Positions 26,330-35,596 of a stretch of DNA of 64,000 nt are shown one piece after another; position 1 is the stretch's first letter, and every line of letters starts with the position of its first letter. The translations under genes and the position numbers were made by a program. The notes below the pieces were generated by a model. It was given only the letters and a program-made list of their open reading frames with translations, did not search any database and was not told the origin of the DNA. Location: contig NZ_FUYP01000004.1 in assembly GCF_900168005.1 (NCBI RefSeq), positions 1-64,000 on the forward strand, in the 5' to 3' direction. This stretch comes from Sphingopyxis flava (GTDB taxonomy: Bacteria; Pseudomonadota; Alphaproteobacteria; Sphingomonadales; Sphingomonadaceae).

Positions 26330-27619
26330 ATGGCAAATGTTACCGTCATCGGGTCGCAATGGGGCGACGAGGGCAAGGGCAAGATCGTCGACTGGCTCGC
26401 GAGTCGTGCCGACGCAGTCGTCCGCTTTCAGGGCGGCCATAACGCCGGGCATACGCTCGTCGTCGGCAACGAGACCTACAAGCTGTCGCTGCTTCCCTCG
26501 GGTATCGTGACCGGCACGCTGTCGATCATCGGCAATGGCGTTGTCCTCGACCCCTGGGCACTGCGCGACGAGATCACCAAGCTGCGCGGCCAGGGAGTGG
26601 AGATCCATCCCGACAATTTTGCCATCGCTGACAATTGCGCGCTCATCCTGCCGTTTCACCGTGACCTCGACGCGCTGCGCGAAACCGCGGCCGGCGCGGG
26701 CAAGATCGGCACGACCGGCCGCGGCATCGGTCCCGCCTATGAGGACAAGGTGGGGCGCCGCGCGATTCGCGTCTGCGACCTTGCGCATCTTGACCATCTT
26801 GAACCCCAGATCGACCGCCTGACGGCACATCATGATGCCCTGCGCGCCGGTTTTGGCGAGCCGCCGATTGATCGCGAGAGGCTGAAGACCGACCTAGCCG
26901 AAATCGCCGACTATGTCCTCGAATATGCGCAGCCTGTGTGGAAGCGACTGAAAAAGGTGCGCAAGGCCGGTGCACGCATCCTCTTCGAGGGTGCACAGGG
27001 CGTGCTGCTCGACATCGATCATGGCACCTATCCCTTTGTCACCAGCTCAAACACGGTGAGCGGCACCGCCGCGGCGGGTTCGGGGCTTGGCCCCTCGGCG
27101 GTCGGCTTCGTTCTCGGCATCGCCAAAGCCTATACAACGCGCGTCGGCAGCGGCCCCTTCCCGACCGAGCTCGAAGATGAGACCGGCCAGCGACTGGGCG
27201 AGCGCGGTCATGAATTCGGTACCGTCACAGGGCGCAAGCGCCGCTGCGGCTGGTTCGACGCGGTGCTCGTCCGGCAAAGCTGCGCAGTGTCAGGCGTCAC
27301 GGGTATCGCCCTCACCAAACTCGACGTGCTCGACGGGTTCGAAAAGGTGCGTATCTGCACCGGCTACCGCCTTCGGGGCAAGATTCTAGACTATTTCCCG
27401 AGCCACGCGGCTGACCAGGCCGCGGTCGAGCCGATCTACGAGGAAATGGATGGCTGGAGCGAGTCGACGGCGGGCGCGCGCAGCTATGCGGACCTTCCGG
27501 CACAGGCGATCAAATATATCCAGCGCGTTCAGGAGTTGATCGAGACCCCAATCGCGCTCGTCTCGACCAGCCCCGAGCGCGAGGACACGATCCTGATCCG
27601 CGACCCGTTCAGCGACTAG
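26330..27619 (+). CDS. purA: Adenylosuccinate synthetase
   Basis: A 429-residue enzyme that joins IMP and aspartate with GTP to give adenylosuccinate on the way to AMP. Signature regions are [20 protein letters not shown] at the N-terminus, [23 protein letters not shown] and [17 protein letters not shown], with the substrate loop [12 protein letters not shown] later. The protein is full length, ending DPFSD. Its TAG at 27617-27619 directly overlaps the end of the degraded IS630 transposase on the other strand. Confidence 0.97.
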   Translation: MANVTVIGSQWGDEGKGKIVDWLASRADAVVRFQGGHNAGHTLVVGNETYKLSLLPSGIVTGTLSIIGNGVVLDPWALRDEITKLRGQGVEIHPDNFAIADNCALILPFHRDLDALRETAAGAGKIGTTGRGIGPAYEDKVGRRAIRVCDLAHLDHLEPQIDRLTAHHDALRAGFGEPPIDRERLKTDLAEIADYVLEYAQPVWKRLKKVRKAGARILFEGAQGVLLDIDHGTYPFVTSSNTVSGTAAAGSGLGPSAVGFVLGIAKAYTTRVGSGPFPTELEDETGQRLGERGHEFGTVTGRKRRCGWFDAVLVRQSCAVSGVTGIALTKLDVLDGFEKVRICTGYRLRGKILDYFPSHAADQAAVEPIYEEMDGWSESTAGARSYADLPAQAIKYIQRVQELIETPIALVSTSPEREDTILIRDPFSD

Positions 27620-28085
27620 TCACCTGAATCCGAAGTTCGGTTCATTGTCTTTTGAGAGAATCGTTTGACGGAGGCGAAGATTTCGTCGGCGGATTTGACC
27701 CATTTGTAGGATTTTGGGTTTTCGTTGTGAGCCGCAATGAAGGCGGCGATATCGGCTTCGAGCTCTGCGGTGGATCGGTGAACGGCCGCGTTGCAACTGC
27801 TTGCGCCTCAGCTCTGCAACCAGCGTTCGACCTGGTTGATCCAGGACGCCGAAGTCGGTGTGAAGTGAACATGCCAGTGCGGACGGCACGCGAGCCAGGC
27901 CTTGATCTTCGGCCTCTTGTGGGTGGCATAATTATCCATCACGAGATGCACGTCCAGCCCCTCCGGCATCTGGGCGTCGATCCGCTTGAGGAAGTCGAGG
28001 AACTCGGTTGCTCGGTGGCGTTTGTAGCACTTGCCGATCCCGGCGCCGGTGGCGATGTCGAGCGCTGCGAACAGCGAGGTCACGG
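27616..28085 (-). pseudogene. IS630-family transposase remnant (C-terminal half, two frameshifts)
   Basis: Reading leftwards from 28083, the frame encodes [29 protein letters not shown] and [14 protein letters not shown], the DDE-core segments of IS630 transposases (Asp in MDNYATH). A one-base loss near 27820 gives a stop. The next frame continues [11 protein letters not shown], then an extra C shifts it again to HRSTAELEADIAAF, HNENPKSYKWVKSADEIF and a final MNRTSDSGD at 27616. The N-terminal half is missing, cut at the AbrB gene. It is a dead fragment inserted at the purA 3' end. Confidence 0.85.
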
Positions 28086-28109
28086 AGCGAAGGAATTAAG
28101 AGGTACACG

Positions 28110-28355
28110 ATGACAGTTCAGGTCACGATCACCCCAAACGGTCGGATGAGCCTGCCCGCCGACATCCGCAAGCGCCTTGGGCTTGCCAGCGGCGGTTCGC
28201 TGCTCGTCGAAGAGACGCCCGACGGCGTCATCCTGCGGACCGTTGCCCAGTCGATCGCGCATGCGCGAGCGCTCGCGAAGAAATACACCGCCGGAAGACC
28301 CGAGACGTCGGTTGATGCGTTTCTCGCCGGCCGCCGCGAGGACTCCGGCGAATGA
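28110..28355 (+). CDS. AbrB/MazE-type antitoxin (VapB-like)
   Basis: An 81-residue protein starting MTVQVTITPNGRMSLPADIRK, a swapped-hairpin AbrB/SpoVT fold, with LGLASGGSLLVEETPDGVILR completing the DNA-binding half. The C-terminal 30 residues would wrap the toxin. AAGAGGT precedes the ATG at 28110. Its stop overlaps the start of the PIN-toxin gene (ATGA), so the pair forms a type II toxin-antitoxin operon. It lies immediately against the truncated IS630 remnant, which may have arrived with it or removed part of its surroundings. Confidence 0.85.
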   Translation: MTVQVTITPNGRMSLPADIRKRLGLASGGSLLVEETPDGVILRTVAQSIAHARALAKKYTAGRPETSVDAFLAGRREDSGE

Positions 28356-28741
28356 GCGAAGCGGTCCTCGATGCTTCGGCGCTACTGGCATTGCTGAAGG
28401 AAGAAGCAGGAGCCGGAAAGGTGGCCGATGCGATCGCCGCATCGCCGATGACGTCGGTCAACTATGCCGAGGTGGTGAGTCATTTCATCCATGCGGGGAT
28501 GCCGGCAAACGAAGTGGACGCCATGCTGCACCCCTTGCCGATGACCATCGTCGAAGCGGACCATGCCCTTGCAACCATCGCCGGAAGGCTGAGGGCCGTG
28601 ACCGCCGAGGCAGGCTTGTCCCTGAGCGACAGATTCTGCCTGGCGCTTGCGCTGCGCGACGGGCTGCCTGCGCTCACGGCGGACAAGAGGTGGCGGACGA
28701 TCGCGGACGCCGCTGGCGTGAAAGTCTCCGTCATTCGATAG
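28352..28741 (+). CDS. PIN-domain toxin, VapC-like
   Basis: A 129-residue PIN-domain ribonuclease-type toxin. Conserved acidic residues are Asp7 (VLDASALLALL), Glu40 (NYAEVVSHF), Asp94 (SLSDRFCLALA) and Asp110 in LTADKRW. Targets in this family are usually tRNA or rRNA. The ATG overlaps the antitoxin stop by 4 nt. The gene is intact, unlike the flanking transposase and ferric-reductase remnants. It is unrelated in antitoxin type to the Phd/PIN pair at 11471-12137. Confidence 0.87.
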   Translation: MSEAVLDASALLALLKEEAGAGKVADAIAASPMTSVNYAEVVSHFIHAGMPANEVDAMLHPLPMTIVEADHALATIAGRLRAVTAEAGLSLSDRFCLALALRDGLPALTADKRWRTIADAAGVKVSVIR

Positions 28742-28775
28742 CGGCGTATCAATCAGCGGCCCCTGAAGCGCCTGA

Positions 28776-29089
28776 ACCGCCATCCTCTGGCTGTTCGGCG
28801 TCCATGCCGGCGAGACGCCGCCCCCGGTCTCGACCCACATCGGCGGAGGACTCGCCTATGTCTTCATCGCCCTGATCGCCGCGACCTCGTTCGACGGCGC
28901 CGTGCGAAGGCTGGGTGCGAAGTACTGGCACCGGCTGCACAAGGCCGGGGTCTGGTACATCGGGCTGACCTTCATGGTCAGCTATGGCAGCCGCGCGGCG
29001 GTCAATCCCAGCTATACCCGCCAGTGCTGCTGCTCATCGCGGCCGCGGCGCTCCGCATCTTCCCGGCCCGAAAGGGCCTGCGCGCCTAG
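28776..29089 (+). pseudogene. Ferric reductase-like transmembrane protein, C-terminal remnant with frameshift
   Basis: After a stop at 28773-28775, the frame reads AILWLFGVHAGETPPPVS, GGGLAYVFIALIAATSFDG, KYWHRLHKAGVWYIGLTF and SYGSRAAVNPSYT, the C-terminal membrane helices of a ferric-reductase-like (FRD/MsrQ-type) protein. The frame then fails, and the final helix LLLIAAAALRIFPARKGLRA continues in the neighbouring frame to a stop at 29087-29089. The N-terminal half is gone. The family call is by recall of motif style. It ends one base into the haloalkane dehalogenase stop on the other strand. Confidence 0.65.
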
Positions 29090-29970
29090 TGCGCGGCTGC
29101 CACGTCGAGGATCGCGGCGACAAAGCCCGCGGAGTCATTCTCCTGGATAAAATGTCCGCCGCGAAGCGTGCGATGTGCCATCAGGCGCGCGCCGGGAACG
29201 CGTTCGACAAACAGCGCATCGCCGCCGCGCGTGATGGGATCGCCATCGGAAAAGCAGCAAAGGAAGGGCTTTTCGAATTGTTCAAGTGCCTCCCACGCAC
29301 GCTTCTGATCAGGCACGGCTATATTGTCGCCGAGCGGCACCAAGGACGGGAAGAGGCGCGCAGCGACCATCGACGCACGTGTCGGAAAGGGCGCGTCATA
29401 GGCCGCGATCTCCTCCGGGGTCAGCCGCCTTTTTGCGCCCGCATGGACGATCCGCCCGATCGGGAAAACCGGGCTGTAGCGCGCGAAAGCGCGCCAGATT
29501 GCAAAGGCGCGCGGCGCCGGCTGGCCCTCTGGCAAGCCGCCGTTCGACAGCGCGACGCCGGCAAAGCGCCCGGGCATTTCGGCAACGAGCCGGAGACCGA
29601 TCAGCGACCCCCAGTCCTGACAGGCGAGGATGATATCCTTAAGATCCAGCCTCTCGATCCACTGTCGCATCCATGCGACCTCGGCCGCGTAGCTGTAGGC
29701 GGTGCGCTCGAGCGGTTTGTCCGAACGGCCGAAGCCGATGAGGTCGGGTACCACGGCGCGAAAGCCTGCCGCCGCGACGGGTCCGATCATGCGGCGGTAG
29801 AGATAGCCCCAGGTGGGTTCGCCGTGCAGCATCAGCACCGGCTGCGCTCCTCGCGCCCCTTCGTCCACATAATGGACGCGCAGTCCCCCTTCAATTTCCA
29901 GGTAGTTCGGCGCATAAGGCCAGTCCGGCAGCGCCGCAAAGCGCTCGTCCGACGTGCGGTAGATACGCAT
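29086..29970 (-). CDS. Haloalkane dehalogenase-like alpha/beta hydrolase
   Basis: A 294-residue hydrolase of the haloalkane dehalogenase I type (DhlA/DhmA-like). HGEPTWGYLYR (about residues 49-59) is the oxyanion and halide region, the nucleophile is Asp119 in ACQDWGS rather than Ser, with Trp120 next to it as a halide ligand. The probable acid is Asp244 (SDGDPI) and the base His273 (GGHFIQ). These enzymes release halide from haloalkanes through an alkyl-enzyme ester. Homologues often have unknown natural substrates. No dehalogenation pathway genes lie nearby; the flavin reductase gene is divergent. Confidence 0.85.
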   Translation of the reverse strand: MRIYRTSDERFAALPDWPYAPNYLEIEGGLRVHYVDEGARGAQPVLMLHGEPTWGYLYRRMIGPVAAAGFRAVVPDLIGFGRSDKPLERTAYSYAAEVAWMRQWIERLDLKDIILACQDWGSLIGLRLVAEMPGRFAGVALSNGGLPEGQPAPRAFAIWRAFARYSPVFPIGRIVHAGAKRRLTPEEIAAYDAPFPTRASMVAARLFPSLVPLGDNIAVPDQKRAWEALEQFEKPFLCCFSDGDPITRGGDALFVERVPGARLMAHRTLRGGHFIQENDSAGFVAAILDVAAAH

Positions 29971-30065
29971 GATATCCCTCCCCTCTTTGTCGCCGCCAGC
30001 TTAGGGTGCGGGGCCATGCGCGCAAGCGCTTCCGTTTTTGCGCGCCGCGTGGCACCTTGAAGGAC

Positions 30066-30656
30066 ATGCGCCGCTCTATCCTCGTCTTCTACGGAAGCTA
30101 TCGCCGCGACCGACAGGGCATCAAGCTCGCGCGCTGGATCACCCATGCCATCGCCGCGCGCGGCGATCACGCCGAACTGATCGATGCCAAGGCAGTCAAT
30201 CTGCCGATGCTCGATCGCCGCCACAGCGATTATGCCGCAGGAGAGGCCCCGGCCGCGATGGAGGCTCTTGCCAACACCATTGCGGCAGCCGACGGCTTCG
30301 TCTTTGTCGCGGGCGAATATAATGGCGGGTTCCAGCCCGGCCTCAAGAATCTGGTCGACCATTATCTTACGCAATTCGCCTGGCGGCCCGTAGCGATTGC
30401 CTCCTATTCGGCAGGCCCCTTCGCGGGCATCCGCGCCGCGACCGCGTGGCGCACGACGCTGGGCGCGATGGGGATGGTGGTGACTTCGACGCCGCTCAGC
30501 CTCGCGCGGATCGGCGGCGCCTTCGACGAGGCGGGCGCGCCGGCGGGCGAAGACGGAGCCAGGATCGCAAAGGCCTTTCCGCGCTTTGCCGACGATCTTT
30601 GCTGGTGGATCGACGCCGCGCGCGCGCAGCGCGCGCTCGTCGGCCCGCCCTTCTAA
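30066..30656 (+). CDS. NADPH-dependent FMN reductase / flavodoxin-fold oxidoreductase
   Basis: A 196-residue flavodoxin-like protein. It opens RRSILVFYGSYRRDRQGIKLA, a phosphate-binding loop for FMN, and has VFVAGEYNGGFQPGLKNLVD, the characteristic P-x-Y/E-Y-N loop of ArsH/SsuE/azoreductase-like NADPH:FMN reductases. It probably reduces FMN or quinones. The ATG at 30066 fits the family start. It converges with the MFS gene, whose stop overlaps its own by 4 nt. Confidence 0.87.
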   Translation: MRRSILVFYGSYRRDRQGIKLARWITHAIAARGDHAELIDAKAVNLPMLDRRHSDYAAGEAPAAMEALANTIAAADGFVFVAGEYNGGFQPGLKNLVDHYLTQFAWRPVAIASYSAGPFAGIRAATAWRTTLGAMGMVVTSTPLSLARIGGAFDEAGAPAGEDGARIAKAFPRFADDLCWWIDAARAQRALVGPPF

Positions 30657-31963
30657 CCCGACTTGAGCTCGCTCGCGAGGCGCAAGCTGGCGCGCCAGAA
30701 GAAGAAAGCAGGGATGAGCCCGAGCCACGCGGCGCCATAGAGGACATAGCGCACACTCTCCTCGCCATAAGTGGGCGCGAGCGCGTCTGAAAATACGCCG
30801 AAGAGAAATGGCCCAAAGCCAAGACCGATGAGATTTTGGCCGAACAACATGATTGATGCGGCGACCGCCCGCGCCTGCGGTCGCACAAGCCCCTGTACGC
30901 AGGCATAAGCGGGGCCATAATAGGCCGCGTTGATGATGCTCGGAATGATCAGCAGCGCCATTGCGACCCGCCAATCTTCCATCACATAGCCGAGGAACAG
31001 AAGGGGCGCGACAATCGCCATGCCATAGGCGGGCAGCGTCAATATATGCCGCTTGTCACGCCGGCCGAAGACGTCGGCCGCCTTGCCCCCAAGCCATGTA
31101 CCAAGCGCCGCCGCGAGCCCGAGTACGACGGCCATCGACAATCCCGCCTCGGTCGTCGACAGACCATGACTGCGGATAAAAAAGCTGATCGTCCAAAGCG
31201 CCTTACCATAGCTGAGGAAGGCCGTGGCCGAGGCCGCAATCAGGATGAATACGAAAGCACGCGAGCTGAAGATTTCGCGCAGCGCCGCACCGACGGGAAG
31301 CTGCGCAGGCGCTGCCTTTACCGTCTGGGCGATGCGATGGTGCCGCGGCTCGCGCATGAAAATAAGAACGATCAGCGCGAGGAGGAGGCCCGGCGCACCG
31401 ACCAGCATCAGCGCGATGCGCCAACCGTAGAGGTCGTTCACCACGCCGCCGAGAATGAGCCCGAGCAACGAGCCGACCGGGACGCCCAGTCCATAGAAGG
31501 CGATCGCCGATGAGCGCTTTTCGGCTGGAACGCTATCGGTGATCAGCGAATGCGCGGCTGGTGTACAGCCCGCCTCCCCCACACCGACGCCGATCCGCGC
31601 AAAAAGCAGTTGGATAAAATTCTGTGCGAGGCCGCAGACCGCCGTCATCGCCGACCAGACCGCAAGCGCGATCGCGATCAGTCTAACCCGGTTCGTCCCT
31701 TCCTTGTCGGCGTGGCGCGCGATCGGAATGCCGAGCAGCGCGTAGAAAACCGCGAATGCAGGTCCTGCGAGCAGCCCCAATTGGGTGTCGCTGAGGCGCA
31801 GGCTGGTCTTGATCGGCTCGGCGAGAATATTGACGATCTGTCGGTCGAGGAAGTTGAAGATATATACAATGAGCAGAATCCACAGCATCGTCCGCGTCTG
31901 CGCGGAAGAGCTGTCGGCGAGGGGCGACCCGGGCCCTGCGGCAAGGGCTGGCTTTTCGTTCAT
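30653..31963 (-). CDS. Major facilitator superfamily transporter
   Basis: A 436-residue protein with 12 predicted membrane helices. The MFS loop 2-3 motif is GIPIARHADKEGTNR, and LDRQIVNILAEPIKTSL after helix 1 is typical of the spinster-like/aromatic-acid-type MFS branch common in sphingomonads. GVGEAGCTPAAHSLI in helix 4-5 is also typical of that branch. Substrate is probably a small organic acid or drug but cannot be read. It diverges from the secreted amidase gene (111-bp gap), so the two may be related in function. Confidence 0.9.
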   Translation of the reverse strand: MNEKPALAAGPGSPLADSSSAQTRTMLWILLIVYIFNFLDRQIVNILAEPIKTSLRLSDTQLGLLAGPAFAVFYALLGIPIARHADKEGTNRVRLIAIALAVWSAMTAVCGLAQNFIQLLFARIGVGVGEAGCTPAAHSLITDSVPAEKRSSAIAFYGLGVPVGSLLGLILGGVVNDLYGWRIALMLVGAPGLLLALIVLIFMREPRHHRIAQTVKAAPAQLPVGAALREIFSSRAFVFILIAASATAFLSYGKALWTISFFIRSHGLSTTEAGLSMAVVLGLAAALGTWLGGKAADVFGRRDKRHILTLPAYGMAIVAPLLFLGYVMEDWRVAMALLIIPSIINAAYYGPAYACVQGLVRPQARAVAASIMLFGQNLIGLGFGPFLFGVFSDALAPTYGEESVRYVLYGAAWLGLIPAFFFWRASLRLASELKSG

Positions 31964-32074
31964 TCTTGTCTCCGGCGGCGACAGAGCAGAGCTGGGTCGG
32001 GCCTGTCAATGCCGCGGCGCCGGCACGAAAATTGCCGCTTGCAATTGCCCTTACGGCGTCCGAGCCTGCTCGCC

Positions 32075-33661
32075 ATGAAATTTTTTTCCTCGCTCGCTGC
32101 ACTGACGGCGGCTGCCGCCATCCTGCCGCATGTTCCGGCCGCCGCAATGGCGCCGCCGCTACCCGACATCGCGGGGAAGGATGCCACGACGTTGCAGGCC
32201 GAAATGACCGCGGGATCGATCGACAGCGAGCTCATCACGAGCATCTACCTCGACCGCATCCTGAGGATCGACGATCATGGACCCAAGCTGAATGCCGTGA
32301 TCGCAATCTTCCCCGACGCGCTCGCCGAGGCCCGCCGACTCGATGCCGAGCGCAGCGCGGGGAAGGTGCGCAGTCCGCTCCACGGCGTCCCGGTTCTGCT
32401 CAAGGATAATATCGAGGCGGCAGGGCCTGTTCCCACCACCGCGGGCTCGCTAGCGCTCAAGGACAATGTCACGGGCCGCGACGCACCGCTTGTCGCTCGG
32501 CTGCGCGAGGCGGGTGCCGTGATCCTCGGCAAGACCAATCTTTCGGAATGGGCAAACATTCGCTCGGACAGCTCGACGAGCGGCTGGAGTGCGGTTGGCG
32601 GACTGACAAAGAACCCTTACGCGCTCGATCGCAACACTTGCGGGTCCTCGGCCGGAAGCGGCGCGGCGATGGCGGCGAGCCTTGCGGCGCTGACGGTGGG
32701 GACCGAAACCGACGGTTCGATAACCTGTCCGTCGGGGCTGAACGGCGTTGTCGGCTTCAAGCCGACGGTGGGGCTCGTCAGCCGCACCTTCATCGTACCG
32801 ATCAGCCGCAGTCAGGACACGGCGGGGCCGATGACGCTGAGTGTGCGCGATGCCGCCGCCATGCTCAGCATCATCGCGGGCAGCGACCCTGCCGATCCTG
32901 CGACGGCCGAGGCCGATGCGCACAAGACCGATTTCGTGGCCGCGCTTTCGCCCGACGCGCTCCGGGGCAAGCGCATCGGCGTGCTGCGCGACCGCATCGG
33001 TTCGCGCGCCGACATCGTCGCGCTGTTCGATGCGGCGCTTCGACAAATTGCCGATCTTGGCGCCGCGGTCGTCGAGATCGAGGACAGCCAGTCCGGCATT
33101 GAGGGGCTGGGCGATGCCGAGTTCGAGGTGCTGATGACCGAACTCAAGGCCGATATGAACGCCTATCTGGCAGGCCTGCCTTCAGCGGACGGCCCGAAGA
33201 CGCTCGCCGACCTGATCGCCTTCAACAAGGCTCACCCCGAGGAATTGCGCTGGTTCGACCAATCGCTGTTCGAACTCGCCGAGACCAAGGGCGGCCTCGA
33301 CAGCCCCGCCTATCTTGCCGCCAAGGCAAAGGCCGCTCGGCTCGCCGGTTCCCAAGGGATCGACAGGCTGCTGAAAGATCACGGCGTCGACCTGCTCGTC
33401 GGCGTGACCAACGGTCCCGCCTGGACCAGCGACCTTGTGAACGGCGACCATTATACAGGTCCGAGCGTGAGCGACCTTCCCGCGGTCGCCGGCTATCCGC
33501 ACCTCACCGTGCCGATGGGCGCCGTCGAGGGCCTCCCGGTGGGCCTTTCCTTCATAGGACCGAAATGGTCCGATGGTGCGGTGCTTGCCGCAGGATATGC
33601 CTATGAACAGGCAAGCGCCAAGCGGGTGGCGCCGACCTATCGAACAAGCGTAGCGCCGTAG
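32075..33661 (+). CDS. Secreted amidase-signature family hydrolase
   Basis: A 528-residue amidase with a signal peptide (about residues 1-24, MKFFSSLAALTAAAA). The Ser-cisSer-Lys triad is visible: Lys in GVPVLLKDN (about residue 117), and the serines in CGSSAGSGAAMAAS and TETDGSITCPSG. LSEWANIRS is typical of the peptide-amidase/6-aminohexanoate-cyclic-dimer hydrolase branch. It should cleave C-terminal amides or other amides in the periplasm. The ATG at 32075 is chosen for the signal peptide; the frame is open further upstream but antisense to the MFS gene. Confidence 0.9.
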   Translation: MKFFSSLAALTAAAAILPHVPAAAMAPPLPDIAGKDATTLQAEMTAGSIDSELITSIYLDRILRIDDHGPKLNAVIAIFPDALAEARRLDAERSAGKVRSPLHGVPVLLKDNIEAAGPVPTTAGSLALKDNVTGRDAPLVARLREAGAVILGKTNLSEWANIRSDSSTSGWSAVGGLTKNPYALDRNTCGSSAGSGAAMAASLAALTVGTETDGSITCPSGLNGVVGFKPTVGLVSRTFIVPISRSQDTAGPMTLSVRDAAAMLSIIAGSDPADPATAEADAHKTDFVAALSPDALRGKRIGVLRDRIGSRADIVALFDAALRQIADLGAAVVEIEDSQSGIEGLGDAEFEVLMTELKADMNAYLAGLPSADGPKTLADLIAFNKAHPEELRWFDQSLFELAETKGGLDSPAYLAAKAKAARLAGSQGIDRLLKDHGVDLLVGVTNGPAWTSDLVNGDHYTGPSVSDLPAVAGYPHLTVPMGAVEGLPVGLSFIGPKWSDGAVLAAGYAYEQASAKRVAPTYRTSVAP

Positions 33662-33772
33662 CGCCAATCCCGGGACCGCTTGCATTGAGCCTAGCCGCGA
33701 GGCCCATCGAATTGAGCCTTCCCGAGAGGCGTGTCTAGCGGCCGCTCGACACGAACGGATCAGGAAAGAGCG

Positions 33773-34255
33773 CTACCGCCGCTGCCGCCGCAGCCAGCCA
33801 ATGTCCTCGCCCTCAAGCAGGTCCATCGGAACCTGGATCGCGCGAATGGCAAGGCGGACCTCGACGAGAAAGAGAAGCAGGGACACGAGAAGCAGCAGCA
33901 TCGCGAGCGCGAAGGCCCACGACGCAGCGACGCCGAGGTTGAGCCCGGTGAAAGCCTGCGTGAACAGAAGCGCGACGAGCAAGCATATGACGATGCCGCA
34001 GGCGACTGCGGCGAGGATCGAGTCATTGATGACCCGCATCCGCCGGTCGGCGGCGCGCAGTTCGGCGACCACCCGCTCATGCTCATCGCCTTCGGTCTCT
34101 GACCAGCGGGTCATCAATACCCGCGAGCGGTCTACGACACGCGACAGCCGGCCCGCGAGAACGTTGAGCAGGCTGCCGGTCGCCACCAGCAGAAATACGG
34201 GCGTGACCGACAACTGGATCGTCTGGGCAATCGCACTCGCGTCCAAGCCCTGCAC
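33773..34255 (-). CDS. DUF2721 membrane protein
   Basis: A 160-residue protein with helices at LSVTPVFLLVATGSLLNVL, DSILAAVACGIVICLLVALLF and AFALAMLLLLVSLLLFLVEV. The spacing, with a conserved LAGRLSRVVDRSR after helix 1, matches DUF2721. GTG at 34255 is the best start and lies 8 bp after the aminotransferase stop, with GGGAA upstream inside that gene. Longer readings run antisense-like through the aminotransferase. Function is unknown. It is probably co-transcribed with the aminotransferase gene. Confidence 0.8.
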   Translation of the reverse strand: MQGLDASAIAQTIQLSVTPVFLLVATGSLLNVLAGRLSRVVDRSRVLMTRWSETEGDEHERVVAELRAADRRMRVINDSILAAVACGIVICLLVALLFTQAFTGLNLGVAASWAFALAMLLLLVSLLLFLVEVRLAIRAIQVPMDLLEGEDIGWLRRQRR

Positions 34256-34262
34256 CCGCGGA

Positions 34263-35480
34263 TCAGTTCCCGCCCGCAGCGACCGACGGCGTGTTGACAC
34301 CGTGCATCGACAGGAATTTGCGGATGTTGCGCGCCGCCTGACGAATGCGCTGTTCATTCTCCACCATCGCAATGCGCACAAAGCCTTCGCCGTCCTCACC
34401 ATAGCCAACGCCCGGTGCGACCGCGACCTTGGCATGGGTCAGCAGCTGCTTTGAAAATTCGAGGCTCCCCATATCCTTGAGCGCGGGCGGCAGCGGCGCC
34501 CAAGCGAACATCGACGCGGGCGGGCTCGGGATTTCCCAGCCCGCCCGGCTGAAGCTTTCGACCATGACATCGCGACGCTTCTGATAGAGGTCGCGATTCC
34601 TGGCAACGATGTCCTGCGGGCCGTTCAGCGCAGCGCAGGCTGCGGCCTGGATCGGCGTGAACGCGCCATAGTCGAGATAGGATTTGACCCGCGTCATCGC
34701 CGCGATCAGTCGCTTGTTGCCGACCGCGAAGCCCATGCGCCACCCTGCCATCGAGTAGGTTTTCGACATCGAGGTGAATTCGATCGCGACGTCTTTCGCT
34801 CCGGGCACCTGCAGGATGGAAGGGGTCGGATTGCCATCGTAGTAGAGCTCCGAATAGGCAAGGTCGCTCAAGACCCAGACCTTGTTCTCCCTCGCCCAAG
34901 CGACGAGCCGCTCGTAGAATGCAAGGTCGACCGCCTCGGCGGTCGGGTTCGAGGGATAATTGACCACGAGGATCGACGGGCGCGGGACGGTGAAGGCCAT
35001 CGCGCGGTCGAGCGCGCGCCAGTAATTTTCATCCGGGGTCGTCGGAACGCTGCGAATCGTCGCCCCGGCGATGATGAAGCCGAAGGTGTGGATCGGATAG
35101 CTGGGGTTCGGCGCGAGGACCACATCTCCCGGGCCGGTGATCGCCGTCGCGAGGCTCGCAAGCCCTTCCTTGGACCCCATCGTCACGACCACCTCACTCT
35201 CGGGGTCGAGTTCGACATTGAACCGGCGGGCATAATAATTGGCCTGCGCGCGTCGGAGGCCTGGAATGCCTTTCGACTGCGAATAGCCGTGTGCGTTGGG
35301 TTTCTGCGCCACTTCGCACAGCTTGTCGATCACATGCTGCGGCGGCGGCAGGTCGGGGTTGCCCATCCCCAGATCGATGATGTCCTCGCCCGCGGCGCGT
35401 GCTGCCGCTCGCATCGCATTCACTTCGGCGATGACATAGGGCGGCAGGCGCTTGATGCGATAGAATTCATCGTCGGACAT
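34263..35480 (-). CDS. Class I/II aminotransferase (AlaC / LL-diaminopimelate aminotransferase type)
   Basis: A 405-residue fold-type I PLP enzyme. DLGMGNPDLPPP near the N-terminus, NYPSNPTAEAVD, the PLP lysine in FTSMSKTYSMAGWRMGF and the C-terminal Arg in FVRIAMVENEQR are all present. The closest style is AlaC/YfdZ, which makes alanine from pyruvate and glutamate; such proteins are often labelled LL-diaminopimelate aminotransferase. Choosing between these from sequence alone is uncertain. It is followed by the DUF2721 gene and diverges from phaC. Confidence 0.9.
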   Translation of the reverse strand: MSDDEFYRIKRLPPYVIAEVNAMRAAARAAGEDIIDLGMGNPDLPPPQHVIDKLCEVAQKPNAHGYSQSKGIPGLRRAQANYYARRFNVELDPESEVVVTMGSKEGLASLATAITGPGDVVLAPNPSYPIHTFGFIIAGATIRSVPTTPDENYWRALDRAMAFTVPRPSILVVNYPSNPTAEAVDLAFYERLVAWARENKVWVLSDLAYSELYYDGNPTPSILQVPGAKDVAIEFTSMSKTYSMAGWRMGFAVGNKRLIAAMTRVKSYLDYGAFTPIQAAACAALNGPQDIVARNRDLYQKRRDVMVESFSRAGWEIPSPPASMFAWAPLPPALKDMGSLEFSKQLLTHAKVAVAPGVGYGEDGEGFVRIAMVENEQRIRQAARNIRKFLSMHGVNTPSVAAGGN

Positions 35481-35596
35481 GGGGAACTAGAACAACTCCT
35501 TTTCGTGTGCGTTTGAATGGATGCGAGCGGCAAGCTCGCCAGCCGCACCGCGGCTTGTTATAGGCAAATTGACGGCACTGACCAGCGGGAACGAAC

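Noticed and set aside
33684-33740. Two copies of ATTGAGCCT followed by a GAGGC-type string after the amidase gene
   Set aside because: Matches are short and flanks differ; too weak to call a repeat or binding site.
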